DNA of 46,703 bases from Hortaea werneckii. Lineage: Eukaryota; Ascomycota; Dothideomycetes; Mycosphaerellales; Teratosphaeriaceae. Within the stretch, counting starts at the first letter, position 1. Each line of letters opens with the position of its first letter. The DNA lies in assembly GCA_037044905.1 (NCBI GenBank), contig JBAOKB010000050.1:1-46703 (forward strand). Direction: 5' to 3'. The notes below the pieces were generated by a model. The model saw nothing but the letters and a program-made list of their open reading frames with translations. It ran no database searches and was not told where the DNA came from. Below, one piece after another: positions 29,181-40,309 of the stretch. Both the position numbers and the translations under genes were made by a program.

Positions 29181-32053
29181 TACGGTGCAATATCGAAGGC
29201 GTCAGCCAGGGTGGGTGATAGGATTAGAGTAGTACAAAGAAGATGATGGTCTCCCGGGTCCGTAATGACGGTGTGCAGGTAGCTCTGGTGCTCGGTAGGG
29301 ATTCTGACATTAAACGTGTGGATCCTGCGGAGGCCAGCTGCAGGGTACCAGACGAGATGCACAAAATCAACTAGCCAGACGCACTGCGGGGCCTTAGGTA
29401 AAGGGATTAGGTGTCGAATAAGGTAGGGAACTATGTAACACAAAAGAACGGAGGTGGGCTTGAGGGGTGGATAAGGGTGGAGGAAGACTGGCCCGCAGCT
29501 TCAAGGATGATGTCTTCCAAGAGTTGGGGAGGAGAGTGTGCCACGAACTTGTAAGATACAGTTGCGGTGACGAGGTAGCGAGGTAAGCTCCGCGACTCTG
29601 TCACGGCCTCTCGATCCGGGACAGGCATGGGCGGAATCGCCAACACGATAGAACACATTCTTGTTACTTGTCGGATGCGGCGTGGCGTGGGTAGGGCGGA
29701 CAGCCGCTCAGAAGGTCCTGAGATCCATGCATTCATTGCATCGGTCAGGCTTTGTTTCAAGCCGCCTGAAAGGGTAGGGAGCGCGATCGTGGGCGAGATG
29801 GGTGACCCGCAGGGCTGATGCGTCGCAGCGGTATGCTTGCTGAGCCTGTCATCTTGAGTAGGAATGGATTGGAGCCCTCGCCGAGCACGGGCCCAGGTGC
29901 GGTGTCGGTTCGAAACTAGAGCATCAGCATCAGGGAAGTCGAAACAGGTGAAACATGGCGGCCCAAGCCGACGGGAAGATCAAATGTGTCGCCCGGCATA
30001 TGGCCGGCTGTAGGAGGTAGCGCGGTCCAGTCCCAGCTGGTACAGTATTCTTTAATATTCTTACCTACCTGGGTACTATGTAGGTGAGGACGACCTGTCC
30101 CGTCGGCATCTCGTTACCCCGGACTCGGGAGATGGACGATGGGGGGCTGTGTCTGAGGTCCACCGCCAATGGCAGACTCAGGACATGGAGGCATCAGTGC
30201 TGGAGGATAACCTGGCTACGCGCTGCTGTACCTGTCACGCCGCATATGCGCATGTTCAAAATGGGATCGGAAATTGGTGCGAGACGTTGGCTTACCGTCC
30301 CGCTTTAGATCGCGCGGGTGTCGCAGGGAGGATCTGCGGAGCGTTAGAGGGGATCGCCCCTCGTCGCATAATCCCGATGCAGAAGCTAGCCGCCACGCGG
30401 ATGTCGTCAGGCATCTATGAGGCCTGAGCGCTGTGTGTGCGCTGTCAGTCAGTCTACAGCAGTAGTGGCAATCGAAGGTGCGTGTCTGAGGTCTTACATA
30501 TCTGTCGGCATGATGGCGAGCGACCCATGTGGCTGCCACGTAGGGCGGTGCCTGGCTTCATGGGCATCGGAGATGAATCTCCCCACACTTGCTCTCTCTC
30601 TCTCGGAACCGATCCGGGCTAAACAGGTTCGAGAGGTTCTAACTACAGTAGTACAGCAATATTGTCCTCGTCCAACGATCGGCGACTATCTCATTTGACC
30701 CTTTTCTGAGTAGACCCTTTCAGCCGCGTCACCCGGTGTACATCAGTTGGTCTCTTCATCATGCCTGGGTCCCTCTGCAGCAGAATCATCTTGAGAAAAA
30801 AAAAAAATATCCTGCCCCGTTGGAAGACCATACATGTGATTGGACTTGGACGAGACAACCGTTGCATACCATGACAAGCAGACTATGTAGAGCGACGAAA
30901 AATTCGCGCAGGCGTTGATGGAGTCGTAGTGGGGGCTGGATGAAGCTGATGAGGCTTCGAAGATCCAACGGAAATGAGTGCGGAATTACACGACCCCCCT
31001 CCCTTCGCCCAAGCACGAACCGGGACCCATGCGCCAATCGAGCGGACGGATTTACAACTATGGACACGAACCCCCGAACGTGGTATAGACTGGAGCATAT
31101 CAACTGCTCCCATCACGTCGAACAGTTTCACCTCCCCAGCCAGCAGCACCGCCAGTTGTGGGTTTTGCGTTCACATCCTCTTGTGTTTATCACAAAAGTC
31201 TTGCAGGATTCGGCCCTCCGTCCTGCGGAAGTCAACTTCGGCAGTTCGATAGGCATGCCCAACAGGATCGAGACGAATGTCGCAAGCAGGCATGAAATAG
31301 TAACGTTGACGACGTAGCCCTCTATCCACATGGATGTTACGCCGAAGCTCGCTCAACCATATAGCGGAGCTTTGTCTAGCATTTGTAGATCCATCCGCGT
31401 TTCTCAGCTCACAGCCACCGGAGTGCAGGCACGAACGCTTCAAGCAAGTAGTCCAAGATTGCTTTTGTGGGATCTGCAAGCGTGGTTCACTCCCTCTGGC
31501 AGGGGAGTTGGCGGTGCGTATAGCTTTGTTGACGCTACTTCAGGATTGATCCCTGACCGACTACTACTGGAGAGGGCAATGATGGGACGCTAGGCTCACA
31601 AATGCAGGCCAGACGGCCTGGCATAGACTTGCGTACGGGCCTTTTTTTTTTTTTTTCTCTCTCTCCTTCTTCTTTTTAATGAACGGTATTGATTAAGGAG
31701 TTGGCTGTAGAGAGTCGTTGTTGGACGTGTAACCAATTAGACCATGAATGTTTAAGCAAGTGGAGGGAAGATCTGGAGGGAATGCTTATCCAAGTCCCCA
31801 TAAGCCTCCAAGCTGAACTCGGCTGCTCACGACGGCCTACGGATGCTCTCCTTATACGCAGCCAGAAATCGAGGCTCGGACTATCTGTTCGACTCTCCTC
31901 TCCCACTTTGAAGCGCAGAGTCTGCGCTGGGCAGAATGCTGTAGTAGTGCCCCCCCGTAACCCTTCCTTCCCTAGAGGACTAAACCACTGCAATTCCTCC
32001 ACCACAAGGGAAAAGAGACCAAAAAAAAAAAAAAAACGGCAATCTACCGATTT
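29181..32053. other. 2.9-kb gene-poor region
   Basis: No frame here has a family signature or convincing start. The best-looking is a minus-strand frame at 31171-31479 that lacks an ATG. A T run lies near 31641-31654 and a 16-A run at 32021-32036, the latter close to the stop of the PPPDE gene. There is no clear transposase, reverse transcriptase or terminal repeat. It could be decayed sequence or a regulatory spacer. Confidence 0.5.
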
Positions 32054-33908
32054 TCATATCAACTCCCCAACCTCCCTCCCCAACCCCTCCGTCCCCTCCC
32101 CCTTACACGCCTTCCCAATCACCCCCGCCGCATCCAACGCCCGACACAAATCCCCCACCTCCCCCGCTTCCCCCGTCGGCGCGAAGAACAACAAATACCC
32201 CAACGCCAGCAGCTGAGCCTTCACCGCTTCCGCACTACTATCCTCCCCCGATCCCAACCTCTCAACCAACGACGCCGCGAGCTCCACCTGCCGGCCCTCC
32301 GACACCGCTTCCCGTCCCCTCTCGCGGCGGAGACAGTAATTAGACACGGCGAGGTTGTACGCGAGCCAGGAGGCCGCGACGCGGGTAGTAGGGTGCGAGG
32401 GGTCGAGGAGCGAGGACGTCGCGAGGTCGATGAGGACGGGGACGAGCGCGCTGGCTGGGCGCAGCAGCGCTTGGATCGAGATTGGGGAGGTGAAGAGGTT
32501 GCAGGCGAGGTGGAGCGTTACGAGGCGGAGGTTATGGGGGCAGGAGGTTTCGAGTTGGGTGACGTGCTCGATTAGGGCGTGCAGGGTGGAAGGGTGGTTT
32601 TGTTGTTGTTGATGGTCTTCTTCGGCGAAGAACCCGCTTACGCGGGGATCGATCATGGCGCTGCGTAGGAGGTCGATGGCTGCGAAGCGGACCGAGAGGG
32701 GTAAGGCTAGGACTCGGGTGCGGAAGGTGTGGCCGATGGTTTCGAGGTTTGGGAGAGCGGCTTCGCGGGGGTCGATGCTGCGTTTTTGGACGAATGTGCG
32801 GAGGGCTGATAGGGCTTCGTCGTTGCTGGCGTCGCTGAGCTTGGTCATGAGTTTCTCTAGCGGAGGCACTTTGCCGTAGGATACCGGTTTCAGGCTGCCG
32901 TACTGTAGGGTTGGGAGGCGAAGCTGGGCGTGCGGGTGAGGCGGAAAAGTCTGCTGGATCGTTCGTTCGACGTTCATTTTTAATGTTTGCGGATCTGCGC
33001 CGGTCCATTCGTCGATCTTGGTGCCCTTTGAGAACGACATGAAGGTGGGCGTGGCGCGGATTTGATATTTGGCAGCTATGTCGCGAGCCGCGTTGATATC
33101 GACTTTGACGAAGAGAGCGTTTGAGTGTTCCTCTGCTAATTGGTCGTAGGTTGGATATGCTAATTTGCAGGGTGCGCATGTTGAGGACGTGAAGAAGATC
33201 GTTGATGCCGTATCGCCGGCCTCTTGAAGCTTCTTGTCCAATGAAGCAACGTTAGTCAGATTCACAACCTGCCCGAAGCGTGTGGTCTTTTCAGGCGAGC
33301 TGCCATTCTGATCCGGAGTCTCTTTCGACTTGACATTGTTCGTGGTGCCATTTACCGCTGGTATATTCTCAGCCGGAACAGGCGCTTGTGTTACGGTACG
33401 CATGCTAGCATCGATCTGAGGTTTCAACATTTGCCCGAATGGAGTATCAAGCACTCGTTTGGGTAAGCTGGTGATGTGGTCGGGTATACCTCTTCCCACC
33501 AGAAACATCGCAAAATCGTTTGTGAAGTTGTTGCAATTATGTGCGAATAGGTCATAGCTCTCAGGAGTGTAGATCTGCTTTAAGCTCTCCAGGTATTCAA
33601 GAATGGTCTCCATCGGGAGATGTGAAGTTCCCAGGGACTCGATCTCCATCGGTCGGCCATGGTGGGTGGTGCCAGCGTAGCAGGTCTGAACACCTGCTCC
33701 AAAGAAGTATTCTATGCCGTTGAAGACTAAACTTGTGTGATACACGGCGTCGATTTTGAAACCTAGTAGTTGTTGGGACATCTGCCTGGCCATACCATGC
33801 TGTGGCAAAAAGCTGGTTAGCTATCTGATGAAGTAAAGAAACGAATATCGTGCAATATCTGGTGTCGCCACTTACCGTCAGATCGTACACGTACAGTTGG
33901 ACTTCCAT
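32054..33908 (-). CDS. PPPDE (DeSI-type) peptidase - thioredoxin - PUL domain protein
   Basis: Two exons, 33908-33876 (11 codons) and 33799-32054 on the minus strand, encode 592 aa. The 76-bp intron (GTAAGT...CACAG) is phase 0. The short first exon supplies MEVQLYVYDLT, the conserved first strand of PPPDE proteins. Residues 1-135 are a PPPDE/DUF862 domain with catalytic His32 (VYHTSLVF) and Cys100 (AHNCNNF), as in human DESI1, a SUMO/ubiquitin isopeptidase. Residues 190-295 are a thioredoxin fold with a CAPC active site at 219-222 and a cis-Pro ATPTF motif. The rest (about 300-592) is a helical PUL domain; PUL in yeast Doa1/Ufd3 binds Cdc48. The combination points to redox-linked deubiquitination or deSUMOylation at Cdc48. 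It is head-to-head with TAF14. All active-site residues are intact. Confidence 0.92.
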
Positions 33909-34406
33909 CGTGATAAGGCGGTCTGCTTGAAATGATGCGGCGCTAATATTCAAGCCACGCTTCAGAAGTACAGCAATTGCACGCCCGAAGAGCAAGGAAG
34001 GATGAGAAGAAGAAAAATGCCGAAAGAGGATTGAGAAATCGCTATTGGTAAATGTTCTGGCTGGCTATGTAGACTTTGGTGACGTTGCCGCTGTCGCCTG
34101 CAATTCTCCGGGATGCAGGAAGCCCGCCGGCTCGCGCCGATCCTTGCCTTCCCCGCAAAGGGCAGCGGACTGCACTCAATCGCGCGCACGACATCAACTC
34201 GCAGCTGCGACAGCTCACCTAATAAGCAGGTTTGAACCACCTTCACAACCACTGCTCCTCTCCTTCACCCACCCTCCCCTTAACACGCACACACACTCAG
34301 ACACGCCTACCGCGATTCTCGACCAACCCTCTTCAACCCCAATCGCGCGTCTTCACTTCAACGACATCCACCGTTTGCGCCTGCCTCGGCGCACCACACG
34401 ACCAAG
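33909..34406. promoter_or_regulatory. Shared promoter region of the PPPDE gene and TAF14
   Basis: The 498 bp between two divergent ATGs must hold both promoters. The TAF14 side is C/T-rich just before the start. No specific operator could be identified. Confidence 0.55.
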
Positions 34407-35475
34407 ATGCCTGACGTACGCGATGAAACCTATCCACTCCAGGCAAGACAACTCAATGGACCGCGCACTGACCATGAAACAGATCAAGAGAACAGTGAAG
34501 CTGGTCACCACCCAGCATCCCATGTAAGACATTCACACTCCGGCCAATCCAACCGAACCTCCCCACCATTGGTCCGAGTCTCCCCACTAACATACATCGC
34601 CTCCCAGACCAGAGGAGCCGCAAATGGAAGGCGGCATCCCGACGCGCCGCTGGACCGTCGCCATCTACCTCGTCGGCCCGGACGGCGACAATATGGAAGC
34701 CCGCTGCTACGAGAAAGCGACGTACCACCTGCACGAATCCTTCGGGCCGCGCCAGAAGCAAATCATCAAGAGCCCGCCCTTTCTGATCAAGGAGAAAGGA
34801 TGGGGCGAGTTCGACATGACCATCATCCTGACTCCCGTCGGTGCGCCCAAGGGAGGCGATCAGACGATCCAGCACGATTTGAACTTTCAGCAGGAGGAGT
34901 ATGAGAGTACGCATAGTGTGGTATGTTTAAAAATCCGAGCAGAGTAATCCGATCACGGAATGGAATCCGAGGCAACAATGGGAGAAAGTGGGCTAACGTG
35001 TACGTGACTGTGATCAGACCTTCCGTAACCCCAAGGATCAGCTCCTCCAGGTCCTCAAGGAGTCCGCGCCCGCGAACGAGGCCGTCAACGGCGCAACAGG
35101 TGCCGGGAAGCCGGAGAAGAAGCGTCAGAAGACGAGCAAGAATGTCGACATGGAGAAGCTGGCCGAAGCCCTTCCCCAGCTCGCCGAGGACGACCTGCTG
35201 CAGGTTGTGCAGATGGTGCATGATAATAAGACGGAGGATACGTATACCAAGAACGATGTTGAAAGTGAGTTTCTATTTTCCCCTTCCATACCCAGTGAAC
35301 CCCTTCCGAGGCGGCATTGAAATTTCCCCACTCGGGCTGGAAAGTACATGTCGCTGACCATTGATCGAAATTAGACGGTGAATTCCACGTCGACCTCTAC
35401 ACCCTCCCGGACCAGCTGATCAAGATGCTCTGGGACTTCTGCGAGAAGAAGGTGGACATGAATTCCCTCGCATAG
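34407..35475 (+). CDS. TAF14: Taf14-type YEATS/NET domain protein
   Basis: Five exons, 34407-34415, 34483-34523, 34608-34920, 35018-35264 and 35375-35475, encode 236 aa (yeast Taf14 is 244). Introns are 67, 84, 97 and 110 bp, all GT...AG with CTAAC or CTGAC branch sites. The first coding exon is only ATG-CCT-GAC, giving MPD-IKRTVKLVTTQHPI. The YEATS domain covers residues 4-125, with His59, Phe62 and the GWGEF loop (Trp82, Gly83) that form the acyl-lysine reading pocket in Taf14. A charged linker (150-163) leads to a C-terminal NET domain (164-236), ending in DQLIKMLWDFCEKKVD. Taf14 is shared by TFIID, TFIIF, Mediator-linked and INO80/SWI-SNF complexes in the nucleus. Continuous frames at the 5' end (MKPIHS...) would give a wrong start. 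Confidence is high. Confidence 0.95.
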
Positions 35476-36857
35476 AAAGTCTTGCGGGGAGTTACCTTCC
35501 TGTCTTTCTTTCTCTTTTTCCAACGAAACCTCGGCATTTCTCCCCCGGCCTTCCCGAACGGACAGCTTAGATATGATGCGATGACGACCCGGGCATGCGG
35601 TGCAACGGCCACACTTCACCCGTTCTTTTGATCAGAGAGAAACCGCAGCATGGGTCAGCTGATTGGGATATTACTGGGAAAGCTCCATTCTTGTTCAGCG
35701 CGGTCGCCGCCTCATTTCTTGCTAGCGACGACAACATGCTTCTCCAACGGTCGCCCAACAAACACTTACATGACGGGTGGATGCAGTTCGAAAAGCTAGG
35801 ATGACTGGATCCGGTATCCTCCATCTCTACCTTATCGGAGGAGGTCGGATGGGGAGAAAAAGGTGAGGGTGTGCTATCATCCTCTTATCCGCCTCCTCCT
35901 CATCCTCATTCTCAAGTAACTTATGTTTTTCTTGTTTCTTCTTTGGAGGGAGAGCCGAAAGTGAGGGGTTTAGGCGACTGCGAATGGTGGGGGTGCAAAA
36001 AAGGGGGGTATTAAGGAGCGTGGTGTATGGCGTTTTTTCTCTCACAGCAGCAATAGCAGCAGGCGCGGACTAGTTAGGGGTTAAAAAAGGAGGGCCGAAA
36101 AGCGACCCGGGGGAAGGGGTTTTCAGTTTGCATTTGCCACTTTTCACTTTTCTCTACCTTCCCACAATACCATGGTAACAGGAGGATCGTTCCTTCCTTG
36201 TCGATTACCGATAAAGGACCAGTGCAGCCTCTTGCATGTACTATGTATTCAAACGTTTGAAAAAGCTACCAAGTCTTGTCTCCCTCCTCACCTCACCCCA
36301 CCCCACTCCCCCTTTCGAGCTCCTCCTCACGTGGCCTGCTAATCAGTCATAAGAGGCACTTATAAAGATCGAATCAAGCCACCAGGGAGTAATTTTCTAT
36401 AATAGAGAGTTGGGGGGACTATCTAAAGAGTAAAGTAGGAAAGTACCTAGGGTCAATCAGCCGGAAAACGCCCCAGGATGTCTGTTGGTGGGATAGTGTT
36501 TGATCCCTCCCATTCCCATTCCCATTCCATTCCCTTGTTGTTCCTTGTTTTTCCCAAACCCAGTTCCAGTTCCTTTCCCATTCCCATCGGGTATACGTCT
36601 TCCGGAAACACAACAAGCAAGCAAGCAAGAACACAAGCCATGTAGGAACGCCTCATCCTCCTATCCTCGTCATCGGAGACCCCTCATTTCGTTGGCAGTG
36701 ATGTCACACATTTCCCAGGGGGTATGGAAGATACGGCTGAGTTACCCTTCCCCCATCCCCCCCGGATCCCCTTTCTCATCGCTCGTTACATCGTTAAAAG
36801 ACTCGTCAAACCCCCATCGACCTCCGATGAAAGAAACGCCATGTCTCCCTCATCATA
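35476..36857. other. Convergent intergenic region
   Basis: These 1.4 kb lie between the TAF14 stop (+) and the stop of the membrane-protein gene (-). There is no supported gene. The only structure is a CCCATT run at 36509-36533 and a CAAG run near 36613-36630. The length is large for two 3'UTRs. Confidence 0.5.
36509..36533. repeat. CCCATT short tandem repeat
   Basis: About four imperfect hexamer units in intergenic sequence. A second short copy follows near 36576. Confidence 0.7.
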
Positions 36858-39449
36858 TCATCTCATCTCATACCCACGACCCCGCTTCCTCACCGCCTCC
36901 GCATCCCTCTCGCGCTCCTGGAGAAGCTTCCCCGCCTCTTTCCGCGCATCGCGAATACCGCGGTCGTGCTTCTTCAGCGTCCACGTCGAAGACCCCTTCT
37001 CCTCCTTCTTCTGCTTCTTCTCCGACATGTTCTCCCGCGGCGAGGAATACGAGGAGAGTAATCCCTTGCCTGGGATAACGGAGAGAGATTTTCCCGCTGC
37101 TTTGTTAGGGTTATTGGCTCGCTTGCGGGCGATACGCTCGTCGAGCTTTTGCTTAAACGCTGCTGCGCGCTCGCGGGCGAGCTTGAGAGGTGCGAGGGCT
37201 TGCTTGGGGGTCGGGATCTGGGTTTTGAGGGAATTGCGGAATTTCAGGAGCTCTTTCTGACAAGATGTCAGGTCCGTGCGGACCTTTTGTATTGTGGTGT
37301 TACCCTTGCGACTGAATTTGTCGAAGAGAGATGAGGCTTGGGTAGAGAAGACCTGCAGGTCGCGAGATGCGTAGACGGCGAGTTGCTTCGTGATGTTCAT
37401 GGTGGCGGAAGCGCCTGCTGCCAGCTCTACCTTCAGCTTTTCATGGAACGAGAGAGCAGCTTGGCGTGCGGTGATGAGATCCTTGCTCATGGTTTTGCCC
37501 AAGTCAGTTGTCGCTTTCTGGTAAGTCTCGCGCTGCAGCATTCTATGGCCGAAATTGTGACGCATGTTGATTTCTCTGACTGGGCAGCCAGTGACCATCT
37601 TGATGTCAACATTTCCGAAAGCTTCTGATGGATCGATCGTGATGTAGTAAACGCCATCGATCAGCCTGGTCTCATTGAAACGGATGTCGTTGCCACTCTT
37701 CGAGACGCGCACACTCTTTGCGTATGGAGAGCACCAAGTCTCTGGTGCTTTTCTCAAAGAGACAACGATATGATTCGGAGCTACTCCTTGATAGTACGAC
37801 TCTTCTGGCACTTCGTAGATGACTGAACCGAACACGTTCGTGGCCGAAGGCGTAGGAGTAGGTAATAAACGATCAAGATTGAAAGTCTTCGTCGCCTCTG
37901 CATTTCCGGTCAGTTGAACCAGCACAGCTTCCAGAGCCTCACGGCGAACAGCCTGCTGGCTAATAGGATCCAAGCCTGACACTGATGTTGGGTTTGCCAA
38001 GAAGATCCCGATGGTCAGGATGAAAAGCCAGGAGAGAGATGCCATTGCAACCCACTTGGTGAAGATGACTTCGGCGAGGTTTGGCTTCTTCTTGTTCTTA
38101 ATCGGTTTCTTGATGCGCTTCGCAGGCGGACAGCCGAGCAAAACCTTCTTTGCTTCATGCTTGCATTCGAGGACATTTTGCAAGATTTGACGTAGATCCG
38201 AGCCCTTCTCCTGAAGCAGATCTTCAGCGTCGTAGTCGCACAGGGTGCCAAGGCATGGAGGATTGACGTTGTCCGCGCGGATGGTCAACGTTGGCACACC
38301 GAGGGATTTCATAGCCTTTTGGGCCAGTCCGATCCACTGGGCGCGTTCGACGGACGCGGAGATGTAAACAATTGCCAAACTCGGCACGTCGAAATCAAGC
38401 TTCTTGCCAAACGCGCTCCCCCCAACTTTGTAGATGGTGGAGTACTCTTGGTCAGAATCAAGAATGTGCAAGGCGTACTCGGGACCGCCGTGCTCTTCTT
38501 CGTCTTTGGCGTCGACCTTGACACATCGTTGGACATGCATCTCGGTATTTCCTTCGCTGAAGATGGTTGCCGACGATGGCACAATTCCAGCTGGGGTAGC
38601 TGGGAGCTTCAGGATTCGACATCCACTTGACGAGTCTGATCCGGAGATGCTGGAGGTAATCTTTGCACAGATGGTATGCATCTCAACTTCGGGCAGGCCG
38701 CGATCAGCTATGAAAAGTACGCGCCATCGCTCTGAGAACTGATTGCTCTTGGCCTTTGCCGATGAAGACGGCGTAGCTGGCTTGACGGTTTCATGTGAGC
38801 TGGAACTGAATGTCTCGCCTTGCATGGTAGACTGGCGTGGAGTAGTTAGATCGTCGCTCAGGTAGCTGTCCATCAGCTCGTTGCCGTCGTCATTGAAGGT
38901 GGCCGGGTTGTTAGTCGATCCGAGTGGGCGCCCAGCATGCCCCCTGAATGGCGAAAGGACGACCTTGTCCTCGTCGATGTCTTCGACAACGTCTTGCTCT
39001 GCTTGAATGCCCCAGTCGCCTTCCTCGACACTGCGAGTGTCCTCTTGAGTCTCCAAGCCGTCATCGCTCGGAACGTGCTCCGTCGAGACTACACTCGCAG
39101 TGTCGCCGGCAGAGAGGTCAGAGGCATCTTCGACGAAGTCATATTGTGAGTCAGCGTACCCGTCAGCCTGCGAGCTCGTGTCGGAAAAGCCATCGTCTGC
39201 CATGACAGATCGCGATAGCGGCGGAGCTGAGGATATGTCGTCGATGGAGCCGTCAGGACTCAGAGTCGGGAAGCTAAATGCAGCAGGATGGGTGATGGGG
39301 TCGCCGTCGTCCGTCTTCGTCGACGGTGACTGCTGTGTCGGACTAGCGTTGCACTGTGGTGCGTCGCAGAGATCAGCGCGGACGGCGCGACGCTTGGAGG
39401 GATCAAGAGCTTCCGCTGTGTTGTAGATGCTCAGCGGGTCGCTGTCCAT
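36858..39449 (-). CDS. Uncharacterised single-pass membrane protein with central alpha/beta domain
   Basis: A single exon encodes 863 aa from the ATG at 39447-39449 (the frame extends 30 bp upstream without an ATG). Residues 1-230 are acidic and disordered, rich in Ser/Asp, with YDFV at 103-106 set in acidic residues. Residues about 235-410 look like an alpha/beta fold: strands WRVLFIAD, LAIVYISA and VPTLTIRAD separated by helices. A Lys-rich stretch (KRIKKPIKNKKK) precedes one transmembrane helix at about 466-488 (MASLSWLFILTIGIFLA). The remaining 375 residues contain NxT/NxS sites (NETR, NITK, NTTI) and long amphipathic helices, ending in a basic, Glu/Lys-rich tail. By the positive-inside rule the N-terminus is cytosolic and the C-terminus luminal or external. 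I do not recognise the family. It lies in tandem with RRP5, 860 bp upstream of it in map order. Confidence 0.8.
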   Translation of the reverse strand: MDSDPLSIYNTAEALDPSKRRAVRADLCDAPQCNASPTQQSPSTKTDDGDPITHPAAFSFPTLSPDGSIDDISSAPPLSRSVMADDGFSDTSSQADGYADSQYDFVEDASDLSAGDTASVVSTEHVPSDDGLETQEDTRSVEEGDWGIQAEQDVVEDIDEDKVVLSPFRGHAGRPLGSTNNPATFNDDGNELMDSYLSDDLTTPRQSTMQGETFSSSSHETVKPATPSSSAKAKSNQFSERWRVLFIADRGLPEVEMHTICAKITSSISGSDSSSGCRILKLPATPAGIVPSSATIFSEGNTEMHVQRCVKVDAKDEEEHGGPEYALHILDSDQEYSTIYKVGGSAFGKKLDFDVPSLAIVYISASVERAQWIGLAQKAMKSLGVPTLTIRADNVNPPCLGTLCDYDAEDLLQEKGSDLRQILQNVLECKHEAKKVLLGCPPAKRIKKPIKNKKKPNLAEVIFTKWVAMASLSWLFILTIGIFLANPTSVSGLDPISQQAVRREALEAVLVQLTGNAEATKTFNLDRLLPTPTPSATNVFGSVIYEVPEESYYQGVAPNHIVVSLRKAPETWCSPYAKSVRVSKSGNDIRFNETRLIDGVYYITIDPSEAFGNVDIKMVTGCPVREINMRHNFGHRMLQRETYQKATTDLGKTMSKDLITARQAALSFHEKLKVELAAGASATMNITKQLAVYASRDLQVFSTQASSLFDKFSRKGNTTIQKVRTDLTSCQKELLKFRNSLKTQIPTPKQALAPLKLARERAAAFKQKLDERIARKRANNPNKAAGKSLSVIPGKGLLSSYSSPRENMSEKKQKKEEKGSSTWTLKKHDRGIRDARKEAGKLLQERERDAEAVRKRGRGYEMR

Positions 39450-40309
39450 GTGTGTGACACCTAAAATAGCTCTTAGCAAGCGGCCCGTTTGCAGTAAAGC
39501 TGTTGACGATCAGCAGTCAACAGAAAGCACTGGTGACTGTCAAACAATCAACGGCCTCATTCGACAGCCAGAGGTTGTGGTGTGCTGCGTCGCCCTCCAC
39601 TGCAGGTGTTGGCAGGTCGGACTTGATCTGCGTGTCTGCCTGGAGATAGCGGGGTAGATCTATGTTGTGCTCACCTGACGCCACGCTCTTTTGTGTCTAC
39701 TGATGTTCACAGTGGAAGTGGGAGATTTTGAACGACGGTAGAGAGTTGACTAGGTATGTCTCTAGCTTGAAGACACGATCGATCGGCATGAGAAGGAGGA
39801 GGTGTTGCTGGAAAGGGTGTCAAAGGGAACAATCCGGCTGCAGCTCCAAGTAGACAAGCTGAGGCAAAGGCAAGGGAAGCTTGAGCTTTCGGCCCCCGCG
39901 TCGGCTCGCTGATAAGATGTCGCGCTAGTGATGCATTCACTTAACCTTGACCATCACCACTACAACAGTACGTACTGTCAAGTGCACTCTATACAGATGT
40001 ACCAAATTAATATAAAGACCAAATTACAACACCCATGCTTAATCAGAGATTTCACCCACTACAGTAGCGTGCATGACCGGACAAGAAGAAAGCGAGCGTG
40101 GGTACACCGTTCCAAGGCTAGAAAGCCAAAATCCCATGAATCCACGCATCAGCGCCCGCAGTATTACCAACAGACATAAGCGCGAACGTCGACCTAAGTT
40201 AAACACTTTTCGTCTACCAGATACAAGCGCTAGAATACGCCATTACCTCCTTTATACAAGTTACATCCCACCCTAAGTCCTTTTAAAAGAGAGAAAAAAA
40301 AAAGATACT
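39450..40309. other. Intergenic region between tandem minus-strand genes
   Basis: This is the promoter of the 36858-39449 gene plus the 3'UTR of RRP5. The part from about 39940 to 40300 is AT-richer. No other feature seen. Confidence 0.55.

Noticed and set aside
29431..29760. 109-codon minus-strand frame
   Set aside because: No domain, and overlapping frames on the other strand are equally open.
34407..34904. Continuous 165-codon frame starting at the TAF14 ATG
   Set aside because: It reads through introns 1 and 2 in a frame that does not encode the YEATS domain; the spliced model explains the conserved protein.
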